Positions 12,406 to 22,367 of a stretch of 64,000 nucleotides of DNA are shown here, piece by piece; position 1 is the stretch's first letter, and the number at the start of each line of letters is the position of its first letter. This stretch comes from Aphelenchoides besseyi (taxonomy: Eukaryota > Nematoda > Chromadorea > Rhabditida > Aphelenchoididae). The translations under genes were made by a program, and so were the position numbers. The notes beneath the pieces are model-generated. The model was not told the DNA's origin, searched no databases, and worked only from the letters and a program-made list of their open reading frames with translations. The stretch covers positions 16,988,001-17,052,000 of the forward strand of contig JAMPIQ010000002.1 in NCBI GenBank assembly GCA_024699855.1, written 5' to 3'.

Positions 12406-12485
12406 AGCTTTTGAGTGGAATCAATCGAAGGTTTAGTTTTGGATTGATCAAAGCTTGTAGAACCGTGAGTAGATATCTGCGAGTT

Positions 12486-12735
12486 TTACAGAACATGTAG
12501 GTTATAAACAAATTGGAGAATCTTAATTGATGTGTTGTTGAAGAGTTGGGCGCGGACTTTACCGTCTTTCGTCTTCTTGAGCGCGTCGTCGATTTCCTTG
12601 AATGCGAACCATGCGGCCGATCGTCGTCTCCGGATTTCTCCATCGACTTTGTGGTTTGGAGTAATTTCCTGGCCGAGGTAAACGTATTCATTCACGTAGT
12701 CGATGGGTTCGAGGAGGGAGGCGTCAATTAGAAAA
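12486..12735 (-). pseudogene. RTE-like retrotransposon fragment
   Basis: The minus-strand translation has YVYLGQEI, then IRRRRSAAWFAFKEIDDAL, then KVRAQLFNNTSI. This is the post-catalytic (thumb-side) signature of RTE-type reverse transcriptases, and the RTE at 25.6-25.8 kb has the same arrangement (FNYLGQLI, RRIGAAWGAFRKA). Only this short piece is convincing; the frames up to 13203 may be further degraded parts. No ends or target duplication are visible. Confidence 0.6.
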
Positions 12736-12739
12736 AAGG

Positions 12740-14210
12740 AGTTAGTAAAAAGACCGTTGTTGTTCGTGATACTCTCCCTTAAATTCTTTGATGGCGGCTT
12801 GAAGATCGATGGAGAAATCCAATAACGATGATGATCTCGAATTCAAAACCGTGTTTCGGACTTCGCCTACTGGTTGCCGATTCATGCGATATGGGGCGTA
12901 TGAATCTCGCCCCACGACTCGTCCAGCATCGCCGCGCACCAATGGTGAGACTTTTGTGCAACGTCTTAAACCATATCTCCGCGATTCTTCTGGCTGTTCT
13001 TTCTGAAATGTCAAGTTGTGTTTTCTAGCGAAAGTTAATTGCTTACTTGATGTTTGTTGAGTCCTTCGATAGTTCCGCACGGCACTCTTTGTGTTTTTGG
13101 CTTTCTGATTTTCCCGGTCGGCCTGCGGATGACCGGCCGTCCGATCTTTGTCTCTCTCTCTCCCTGCTCTGGACGACTTGTGATCTATTGTAATTGCACC
13201 CAATAAACCTCTCTAGTAACTTGGTCAGGACACTACTCGGGCAAAACAATGTTCACCATCTCTTTCAACGGTGGGTCGATTTGACGAGCACGTATCCTTG
13301 TCTTTAATCGATGGGCTGATGATGCCGTTTTTGATCGGTGTCGCGTCGGTTAAAGGCATGGTAATGTTGCTAAAATAAAAATTCATGTAATGCGACAATT
13401 AAGGGTCGACAACAAAACAATAATCTCACGCTGATATTAAGTTCAAGGCATTGCAAGACGCGGTGGGGTCTCAATGTCCAATCATGAAACCGGGACTCAA
13501 GAACAGGATGCGTCTGAAGAGTTCACCTCGACTTATAAGGACCTCCGTTTGCTCCACCTATTGATACAAAGTTAGCTCGTAGTAATGAAAAGGCATTGCG
13601 TTGTCAAAATCTTTTGTTCTTATCCATGCAATTCATGGACAATGGTGCGGCCTTGATTCGGTAATGCATAAGTTGGTGGCGAGAATGACCTGCAGTCTTA
13701 TTACCCGACTGGTCATCGGAAATCTGTGTTCAGTGACACCGACGAGATCAAAAAGTGCCGAACTAAGATCAATTCTGCGTTCAAAGTACAAAGCAGTTGT
13801 TCTGATTTTGCATTCAATTGTTCTCATTATTAAAAAGTGAATGAAATATGAATTAATTGGCGTAAAGCATCCAAGAATTCGAATGTTTTATTCGAGTTAC
13901 GATTAGTTTGTGCATTGAAACGTTTGGATAGCTTGGATTTTCTTTCATTTGTTGTAGTGCAAATAAAGTTCCAAGTTTAATGAGATGCAGCAACTTGGCA
14001 ATTCAGTTATCAGCCAACAGGTCAAATGCTCTTGATCAAAGTTGACCCCAGAGATCTCAATTGGTCTCCCATTTCTTTGGCTTTCGTACAACCAAGAATA
14101 AACGCGAACGATCATAAATGTAATGTAGACAGTAAGGAGACATGTGGTTGAGTACCAATCAACCGCTCATTATCAGTTGCTATTTGACCTCCAATCTACT
14201 CTAGTCCAAT
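12740..14210. other. No gene seen
   Basis: Frames at 12742-13203 (minus) and 13601-13840 (plus) have no recognisable product. The first part may be decayed retrotransposon DNA. Confidence 0.4.
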
Positions 14211-14328
14211 GTGTTCGTCCATATCTCGTTGAATGCACGCCATCCCGTCCGATCTGGCAAGTTAAGCAACGATGAGCTTGATTAGTACATGGATCGGAGA
14301 CGTCCTTGGAATCTCAAGTGACGAACGC
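14211..14328 (+). rRNA. 5S ribosomal RNA
   Basis: The sequence carries the conserved 5S core: GTTGAATGCACGCCATCCCG, TCCGATCTGGCAAGTTAAGC, and GGATCGGAGACGTCC. The length is 118 bases. The 5' end GTGTTCGT pairs with the 3' end ACGAACGC to form the closing stem with one G-U pair, which fixes both ends. The internal promoter parts (an A-box-like AAGTTAAGCAAC and the region of GATCGGAGACGTCC) are present. It differs from typical nematode 5S in the loop E/helix IV arm (GAGCTTGATTAGTACATGG and CCTTGGAATCTCAAG), which may mean a diverged or pseudogene copy. It is a single copy in a repeat-rich region, with no adjacent spliced-leader RNA found. Confidence 0.9.
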
Positions 14329-14333
14329 TTTTT
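14329..14333 (+). terminator. Pol III terminator of the 5S gene
   Basis: Five T residues follow the 3' end of the 5S stem immediately, as expected for RNA polymerase III termination. Confidence 0.75.
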
Positions 14334-14371
14334 GCCACGTTTGAAATTGTTCAAGGAAAATCTGAGTTCAT

Positions 14372-14635
14372 TCATTTTGTGTTAAATAACCGGCAATAAA
14401 AGCTGTTTCCGAAAACACAATTACTGGAGCGTTTAAAACCTTCTTGTTCTTTTCGACAGTCCGTCAAAAACACCGAAATATTGATATCAAGAAACTGCGA
14501 CGAAAAGTTCTGTTCAAGTCGACTATCAACGTACGAATAAAAGCCAACAGTAGTCATAAAGTAGTGAACAACAGTTTTACTTCCTAACGTACAATCAAGC
14601 CAATCATCATGGTTTTCGGATATATATTTGGACAT
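14372..14635 (-). CDS. Hypothetical small protein (doubtful)
   Basis: An 87-codon frame begins with ATG (MSKYISENHDDWLDCTLG). It has no hydrophobic segment of note and no family I recognise. It sits in a repeat-rich region and may be chance or a remnant. Confidence 0.25.
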   Translation of the reverse strand: MSKYISENHDDWLDCTLGSKTVVHYFMTTVGFYSYVDSRLEQNFSSQFLDINISVFLTDCRKEQEGFKRSSNCVFGNSFYCRLFNTK

Positions 14636-14919
14636 CTTGAGCGTTCATGTTGACGAGACACCCCCAATTACTCAAGGATCAGGACGCTGAAAAAATCGAT
14701 TAGTTCACCAGACAAGTTAAATGCCCTAATCGTATTTGCAACAATTAGACGTCTTAGGTAACAAATAAAATCTAGCCCTCTTGACCAAAAAGCTTACCTT
14801 GCATTTTTTGCCATCGTCACTTCTTTAATGTGACATGCAACAGTAACCTTAGGTTTCATGTCTATGGTGTTGGACGTGTTGCTTATTTGACTCTTGCTCG
14901 TACAAGTAGCCCCAGTCAA

Positions 14920-15920
14920 TGCTTCAGGCTTGCGACTTTCTTTGCTTCTTATTCCTTTGCTTTGGCACATTTCTTAATCCAAACCAACGTTTGATCACCG
15001 ACGCTCTGATCGCAGCCACCACAGTCCCAACGACACTGAAGGACATGGATTTAGACAACAGCACCGCTCTCCAACGACGAGATCCAGATTCAGTCTTGGT
15101 TGTTCCTTTAACGAATAATCCATCAAGACTCACGTTCTGAAAACCAAGAGAACAGTTAACAGCAGAGATTTGGTAAACGAACCGTGCTACTATCGTCAAA
15201 TCCCGTTCTCTGTTTTAAGTTTTTATCCCGATTTTAACCTTGATTTGATATCCTTTTCCAGTGCGTTCAAAAGTCGAATTACAGCTGGTAAACAGACGAG
15301 CATTGAGACCCCTGATATCACATCCAGCGATTTGAAAACGATCGACCGAAGAAGTGAACGAGTGCACATAGTCAACATTGATAGAGCAACCATCGATAGA
15401 AAATTCAGTCCTAGAAACACATCTGTATTATAAGAACAAGTTAGTCGTTTACCTTTGAACTGATGAGATTTTCGTGAGCAGAAGACGTAATCACCAACTT
15501 CCTTTGTTTTGTCTACATCGAGAAGGTTTCTGTATCACCACAAGAGCCCTTGTACTCCCTGCAAAGACTCGAATAAGGAGTTTAGTCAGTTCAAGAACTT
15601 ACACAGTGGTTCCATCGGCACTAAAACCAAAGCATAGAAACCATTAAATTGAAGAGCAACAATAGTTCCAGACGCTGTCGCCGAAGATACCACACGAATC
15701 CATAAACATAATGAGCGAAAAGCGATTCTGAATCGTAGAGTAAGAAGAACAATAAATTTAGAGACAGCCGATTCACCCAACTCATTTGGAAAATGAGAGC
15801 AAAAAAAAGGCGACTGGACAGGACGAGAAGAATCGAGAAGACTGACGACTCCAACGATTTTGTTTGCGAAATCGACGTGTGAATATGCAAATTGATCAGA
15901 AATTAGCATTTGAACCACTA
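14920..15920 (-). CDS. Possible multi-exon gene, unrecognised
   Basis: The minus strand shows several coding-like pieces with plausible splice signals. One frame at about 15890-15603 is followed by GTAAGTTC. Another piece at about 15510-15450 includes DYVFCSRKSHQF. A third at about 15420-15245 includes TEFSIDGCSINVDYVHSF and CDIRGLNARLFTSC. A fourth at about 15135-14925 follows a TTTTCAG acceptor (NVSLDGLFVKGTTKTESG). The several Cys residues and a hydrophobic stretch could suit a secreted or membrane protein. I could not join all pieces in one frame, so this may be a decayed gene. Confidence 0.28.
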
Positions 15921-15974
15921 ATTATGCAAAATTTCTAACTGTATTAGCAATCTCGTTTCGTATCTGTGGATTGG

Positions 15975-17100
15975 TATTCGACTACCCATCGTATCTGTAG
16001 AAGCTCTAAAGCTCGATGCAGGCATTTGACCAACTTCCGAAATACCGCGCTTCCAATCATTCAATTGTTAGTGTCCGCCGGTTTTCCACAGTTGTGGTCA
16101 CAATCTAAACTTCTGATTCTATGACAGAGAAATGTCAACTCGTTTGTAGTTGAAATCATATTCGATAATTTCACTGTTTAGTGTTTTCGAGAACTTGCAT
16201 TGACTATAGCTCGGGAACCAGTGACTCTAAAAGCGTGTGATTAACAGGACAAAAACAACCACTCATGAACTCTAAACCCTGTGAATATCGGTGTATTCCA
16301 ATCAGCCAACAAGCTAAAATACACAACACCCCCCATTCCCTTTTATGACATGTCCATCGCGCAAATCGATGTAGCTTAGAGATTCTGGCAACAGTCATTG
16401 TTTATATTGTGTTAGTAGAAAGCTTGAAAGTCTGGCTATTGATTGTGCGTAAACTTGTAGACACCGGATAACTGAGAGAAAAATGAGAGGTCTTCAAAAC
16501 CAAACAATCTGTCGAAAATCGTCCAAAATTGCAAAAGTTTGTGCAGCTCTTACCATGGATGATGGTGAGTCCTTATTTGGCACACTTGTTATAGAGCTTA
16601 GAAGATTACGATCATCAAAGTTTGGAGAAGTGAAATAGCTCGATAGCTAAATTGCAAACATAAATATACTCAGAAATCGCTTAAATTTGATGACTTGGTT
16701 TTATCTAGAAAAATTGATCTTCTTTGTTGTAATTTTAACAAATAACTAAATATACTATAAGTATCAATTGGTGTAAATTTGGAGTTGATGGACGCATTGG
16801 TTTTGGAAATCGAACTGAAAATTTGCCGACCAATCAAACTCCACTACTACTTGTCGTTTTACGAGAACAACGAAATAGTTGGAAGTGTTATAGAACGTAT
16901 GGTCGATAGCCGGAGTCCAAATAAGTATAAAAGAACCAAATAAACTGAAGGATTATCCAATAAAATTCGAATTGGCCAACAATCTACGGTCCAAGTTCAC
17001 ATAAGAATATGACCTGAGGCCAACAGGTCAGTGATTGTTGACGTCTTGGTAGAGGTGATTGCGTTCTAAAGGACGCTGCCAATCTCGTTCAAATTCAAAA
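15975..17100 (+). repeat. Dispersed repeat family, copy B
   Basis: Positions about 15975-16560 match 27590-28180 in direct orientation with only scattered differences (GCAGGCATTTGA, ACCGCGCTTCCAATC, TTAGTGTCCGCCG, then CAAAATTGCAAAAGTTTGTG). The part at 16220-17100 matches copy A at 1815-2450 at lower identity. A 64-codon frame inside it (16204-16398 minus) is preserved between B and C only because the repeat itself is. Confidence 0.85.
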
Positions 17101-17360
17101 TCACCTCGAGGAAAGCCTGGAAGCGAGAAAACAATCTGATTGGAACGCCGATCAATTACTAAAATTGTTCTCTTTTGTCTACCGAAAGATGTCAACCGCC
17201 TTCTCAGTTCCTATCACTGGTACCCATTGCATATTTGACTGCGGGTGCCGCCTTTTGCAGCTTCCATGGTCTCATTCGAGTAGCATATAAACCCTGGAAT
17301 GAGTCCAAACAGTCACTCCATCGTCTCATTCCTTTCCTAGTCATTCCTTCTCTACTCATT

Positions 17361-17477
17361 CCTCTGCTCTTCTCTCCGCTGGTCGATCAACGCACTATTA
17401 TCATACACTGTTCACGTTTCAACTAGTGTAGGATAACAGTGCGTTGGATGACCAAGCGGAGGAATCGAAGAGCAGAC
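17361..17477. repeat. Imperfect inverted repeat (hairpin)
   Basis: The left arm 17361-17409 (through CGCTGGTCGATCAACGCACT) pairs with the right arm 17423-17477 (through AGTGCGTTGGATGACCAAGC) around a loop of about 13 bases. Pairing is mostly complete with a few mismatches. It may be a foldback element remnant; no target duplication was identified. Confidence 0.7.
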
Positions 17478-17984
17478 TCCTAGTCCAACTACTCGAATCC
17501 TTTGACCGTTTCGTTTCCGTCCTCACTTTACTTTTCAGTTTGTGCGAGTTTCCGTGGGGTGTGAGCGGGAATGGAATAACGATTATTTTGATGCCAATCT
17601 GCTTTGTTTTTGAACTCTGCAAAGACTAGTTGGTACGAAGATTAGACGAATCAAACGAACGTACACGCAAAGGCCTTCGAAATGTATCAATCAGAAAGTA
17701 GGACCACCTCCTTCGTCTGAATGATCTGTTTGTTAACTCACTTCAATTTCAGCTGTCGCACTCGTCGACAGATTACTTTCTGTGTCGTTTGTTGGAACCG
17801 CTTTTGCCGTCCTTACCTTTAATCGCGAACTATGAGACAGGAGATCTTCGATTGATTGAATTGTTGGCTGTGAATAAGCTCTTGATGACTGTGAGCTGCT
17901 GGTGACTGCAGGACAGAAAACTGCTCATGATTTGGAGAGTTCGACATCCACTTCTCAGTGAGTCGAAATCAATTGGTTTCAGAT

Positions 17985-18690
17985 CCTGTGCCACTTAACT
18001 ATCGGATTTATAGGTCTACTCGAAAGTCCTGTGATCAAAGGTAATCTGCGATCTCCTAACTAATCGGCAATGATGATGGGGAGAAAGTGGAGTTGACGAT
18101 TGGAAGCAAAGTGTTAAACTTATAGATTGGAGTATGGAGAGTACGTATTTGACATTTGTTTTGCAAGATACGAACTTTTACTGAGTAAATTTTTGACTTG
18201 AAATTAACACTGAAATCGGTTTTTCTGATCAAACCATATTAAAAGTTGAGCCGATTGCCTCGAAAGAACATAGGGTTGTGCGCATCAGTGGGGCTCATCG
18301 ACATGCAATATATGACAGCATATAAAATAATTACAATGGACTTATTAACTTTGGTAGAAATCTTTCCTACATTTTTGCTCCAAGTGCGGATTTACATATT
18401 TTGGTCGTTACGATGTTTCTCTAATATGTATATTAGCAATTTAGAAAACTCAACTAATGAGCGTTACAACGGTATATAATACATGGTTCCAAAATAGCTA
18501 GTCGCAGAGATACGATCGATGTAATGTGGACAAGAACCTTTTCAGTGAACCGGACAAACTCTCCAATTTAGTTTGGCTTCGACTGAAACCCATCTTCGAC
18601 GCCCGGCCTGATGCCTACAATTCTATTCTAAGGCAGTTACTCAAGAATCTTAAGCAAAAATGTCCCCTCAATTCTAACTGATGTTTGTTT
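17985..18690 (-). repeat. Inverted partner of the 1-1060 segment
   Basis: This stretch holds the reverse complements of about 1-310 and 890-1050, plus the 60-base repeat also seen at 12345-12405 at its left edge. It is interrupted between about 18370 and 18530 relative to the other copy. No coding content is supported. Confidence 0.7.
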
Positions 18691-19815
18691 CTGTTATATC
18701 GTTTTTTGTTGTAAACTTTTATTTTGCCGAGTAGAAAATAAAATGTCTTTGACTTGATAGTCATCACTTTGCATTCGACGTTAGTTTGAACCGTTGTCTA
18801 AGATGACAACAGCTTGGGTTTGATGACTTATTCTTTATTTGATTATTGAATTTTACGATCAAATTAACTCCTTATGAACCAGAATATCCACCAAAATTAA
18901 ACAGACGGCGGCAAGAAGGTTGAACCCTCAATACTTCGACAATCTCTCCGGTATTCCTTTCGACTGTTGATAAAACACTTAAACGTACCGTTAGCTTCGT
19001 TCTCAACTGTTTAAAAAAACTCTTGCCGATTCTCGACCATTACTTCCGCCTTCCATTTGGCTGAGGATCAATTGGCCAAAAATTGTGAAGTCGCGTTTCG
19101 GTTACTTTTATTTCGACTTGAACTCACAATTTACAGACTCGAAGGCCATTACCTTTCAACCAACTTCTGTGAGCAATGACCGTTGTTCTTTTGTCAACAA
19201 ACCGTTTTCCATGTGAGTACAATTGCCACATTCACTGCCCTCCTGTTGAGCAATCAACTGCAACAAAATTTTCGTCCTTCATTCAAGCACATATCAGCGG
19301 TCGATTGGGTCGAGGAAACAGGACGAGAGATCGACCAGTTTTTAGCTCGAATCCAACGACACTGACAGTTCTCGTTTATATTGCTGCAATCAAGAGGTCA
19401 TGCTGTTTTCCCAAGATTTGCTTGTGGAGGTGGGTGGCTTGGTTTCAACAACAGCGACGAGTTTTGGTCAGCTTCCCATGCGAATACCAAAATCGTGAGT
19501 TCTCTTTCGACGACTTTGTTTCCAATCAAATTCATGATCGTATGGTTATTTTCGACATCACGTGCCGTTGAAGCTGACGAATTCGAAAAGCGCTAAGAAC
19601 GTTGCGATAAAAGAAAAACCGTAAGCAATGCATCAACATCGTTAACACAAATCTCATAGAAACGTTGCGCTCACGCGCCGATGCCTCGTTGTTACGTTCG
19701 TTAACACCAACGAGTCTAAGGACAAACGTGCGCCTCTTAGTCGATATTTATTGTTGGGTTTAGACTTACAGAAACACTTAATGCTGATTCGAGAGTTTAT
19801 GATGGGGACGAAATA
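18691..19815. other. No gene recognised
   Basis: Overlapping frames occur at 19176-19596. One of them reads SAVDWVEETGREIDQFLARI, but no family or consistent splicing is evident. An eroded exon cannot be excluded. Confidence 0.35.
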
Positions 19816-21190
19816 CAGGGTGGTTAAAAATGAACTCCCACTTTTTTCCCGAAAAAAAAATTTTTGAAATGAAAAATCGGTCTGTTTTCATTTCGAGATC
19901 ACAATTTATTAACAGTAATGAGTTCATCGGATTTCCACTTGTCCCCCTTGTCGATCGAGGCAGATTTGAAGGCGCCGTTGGTAGCTGGCCATGACTCGTT
20001 CGCGCATTGGTCGATCTTGTCTTAATTGGTCGGTGACTTCAACAATTGCCGTCCTCAACTCGTCGAGCGTTCTGGGACGCTGGTCCGTGTTGAATATTCG
20101 GCCTTTCATGTAACCCCAAAGCCAGAAATCACATGGTGTGAGATCTGGAGATCGAGGTGGCCAAGCCGCGGGTGATGGATGGGCACGGGTTCCTCTTCCA
20201 ATCCACCGCCCCGGGAATTCACGATCGAGCAAAGTCAGAACGTTGTTCCCAATATGACACGGGGCGCCATCTTGTTGGAACAAGATGTTGTGGAAATTGG
20301 GCCAACCCCTAAGGGTTAACAGGATCTCGTTAACCAGGGTTTGTTCCAACCACTGGGAGTTGATTCCCCGTTGACCGGCTGATGGTTCCCAAAAAATTGG
20401 GCCAATCACGCCTTCAATGCCAACGCCCATCCACACCGTCACTTTCGGGGAGGGAAAACGACAGGTATCAAACCAATGCGGGTTGGAATCTGCCCACATG
20501 ATCCAATCGTGCCGATTCACACCCCCATCCAAATGAAAGTGGGCTTCATCGGTGAATAACAAGTTATTCAACCGATCCGGATCAGCCGCCAGACGCATCA
20601 ACTCGTCTCGGGCAAAATTCATTCGCGTGGCGGGATCTGGAGCGTCGAGAGCGTGTGCCATCTGAAGATGGTAGGGACGCATCTTCAGGTCTTCTTTGAG
20701 GATAAGCTGGAGTGTGCTTCGTGACATCTGAGTGGTTGGCTCGTCTTCTCCATCACCACTGGGTCCAATAACGAACGGATTGCGCCTCGTTGAAAGATGA
20801 GGGTTGGCCGCGAACGCTTCTCGAACATCTTCAATTGCTTCTGCGTTTCGAACACGCCTAAAGGGCAATGAAAAAAAGCAAAACTCGAACTCACTTGGAC
20901 TTGTGCATACCGCGCTCGCCGTGCACTGAACCAGTGGCGAAGAAGTCGTCCACCCATTTTTTGGTGGGTTTGCGATCGGGGATACGAGCATCATCATCTC
21001 CGGCATCACGACGAATTCGTTTGACAAACTTGACGTAACAGTACGCCTCCTCAATGAACACACCAACAAACTTCGCTTTTTCTTGAGCACTGTAGCCCAT
21101 AACGATTTAACAAAACTAACCGATTTTTCCAATTTTTCATTTCAAAAATTTTTTCGGGAAAAAAGTGGGAGTTCATTTTTAACCACCCTG
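19816..21190 (-). mobile_element. Mariner-like element, family 1, copy 2 (intact)
   Basis: The element is 1375 bp with TA on both sides (19814-19815 and 21191-21192). Both ends start CAGGGTGGTTAAAAATGAAC and continue through CTCCCACTTTTTTCCCGAAA, so the terminal repeats are closely matched. It is oriented opposite to the copy at 9147-10523. Confidence 0.93.
19924..21100 (-). CDS. Mariner-like transposase, intact reading frame
   Basis: It would cut and rejoin the element's DNA in the nucleus. Exon 1 is 21100-20895 (start MGYSAQEKAKF), then a 37-base GT-AG intron, then exon 2 20857-19924. The 1140 coding bases give 379 residues without a stop. Read through unspliced, exon 2 also stays open with another N-terminus, but the match to copy 1 favours the spliced form. 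Catalytic motifs are FTDEAHFHLDG, FQQDGAPCH, and RSPDLTPCDFWLWGY. The second and third Asp are 46 residues apart, with an insertion around RWIGRGTRAHPSPAAW relative to known DD41D relatives. With intact ends and frame, this copy could still be mobile. Confidence 0.88.
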
Positions 21191-21369
21191 TAGTTCTAGA
21201 AAGCCCCATATTCAAAGTTTGTTCAATTTGTATAAGTTAGTTAATAAATTGAGCTCCACAGAAACCCTCTCTTGGAGTTGAGTGTTCAAACAATAAGATA
21301 CATTCCAGAGCGTTCCACAACTACGGTTTGTCCTGATTTGTATCAGTTATTGTTTGATTATTTCAGGCC

Positions 21370-22118
21370 CCCGGAGTCACTCACTGGTGATTTGAAATTT
21401 TTCTATCAGAAACAAACTATCCTCGAAGGATATCGCATTTTCTGTTTTACCTTAGGTTTGTTTTGAGTTGTACTATTCATTAATTGGTGATTGAGACGCC
21501 GCGAAACAATGATCTGTGATGTGAGTGTTTTGTTCAGAAAGAAAACACCTCGCGGTCCTCGTAGCTGGAGGTCAGGCTTGGGTGCCACCAACCCGTATTT
21601 AATCGTCGTAGATCTCCCAGACACCATCATTTGTAGCTGAGTGATCCTCGAAGAGTACGCTATTCGAGGTAAGTTTCGATTTCTGTTCTTTTTCTTAACA
21701 TATTCGAGTTTTCAGGATCACTCAGCTCCTCGTCCTTTGTTTGTTCAAAACAAACAAGGGAAATTTACAATTCATAGCCCCTGTTGTGTTTGTGTGTGTG
21801 TGTGTGTGTACACACAAGATAAGTTTATTCAATTTGTATCAATCAGTAACTGACTTATTTTAGACGCCCTCGAATCACTCTCAGCAGTGATTCGAGGGTT
21901 TACAAGACAAATGTGAATACAGTACTGGACAAAAGTTGGGAAGAAACTTGGTTTATTGCGTTTTTTGCGTGCTTAGTAATGATAGCGTGGTTTTTTCAGC
22001 CTTTTGGTTTTGTCGTTGAATATTCTTTCATTTTAGACGCTTTCGGACGACAAGAAAGAAACAGTTAAGATACTGTACGCAATTTTACGAAGTATTAAAG
22101 GAATGGCGACGAAATGTA
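21370..22118. repeat. Left arm of a 749-bp inverted repeat
   Basis: It matches 26312-27060 in inverted orientation over the full length without an indel that I can see and with only a few mismatches (for example CTGGTGAT versus CTAGTGAT, and TAGCCCC versus TTTCCCC in the other arm). The inner edge ends GGCGACGAAATGTA, exactly the TA target of the mariner-like element. Inside are a TG microsatellite and smaller hairpins such as CCCTCGAATCACT with its complement, and parts look like degenerate tandem units. Confidence 0.92.
21786..21811 (+). repeat. TG dinucleotide microsatellite
   Basis: A run of TG units follows CCCCTGTTGTGT; the complementary CA run is in the other arm at about 26618-26640. 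Confidence 0.8.
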
Positions 22119-22367
22119 CAGGGTGTCCCAGCCGAAAGTGACGATTTGAAACTCTCCGCACAATTCGAGTTCTTCACCGATTTTCATGCGGTTTTTTGAT
22201 TACGGTAGATAAAACTGGGAATTTTTGTTCTGCGTCTCAAGATTTCCGGATTTTGATTCAGAATCATACGAAATGTGCATTTTGGCGAAGTGATCGGTTT
22301 TCACCGGTAAAAATTGCGTGCAAAATGAGCTGTGTGTGGTCTTCTTCATTTTGTAACCGTAACAAAA

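Noticed and set aside
13960..14340. Possible spliced-leader RNA next to the 5S gene
   Set aside because: Only a short word (TTCCAAGTTTAA) near 13968 recalls a spliced leader; no Sm site or proper leader sequence is seen.
16204..16398. 64-codon frame conserved at 27812-28006
   Set aside because: Conservation follows that of the whole repeat copy, including non-coding parts, with no bias towards silent changes that I can see.
19924..21132. A single 402-codon minus-strand frame covering the whole transposase
   Set aside because: It reads through the intron and gives an N-terminus unlike the helix-turn-helix start; the spliced model starting at 21100 matches copy 1 in length and sequence.
21406..21853. 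Two frames of 70-74 codons repeated at 26577-27024
   Set aside because: They are identical only because they lie in the two arms of the inverted repeat; they contain a microsatellite translation and have no protein character.
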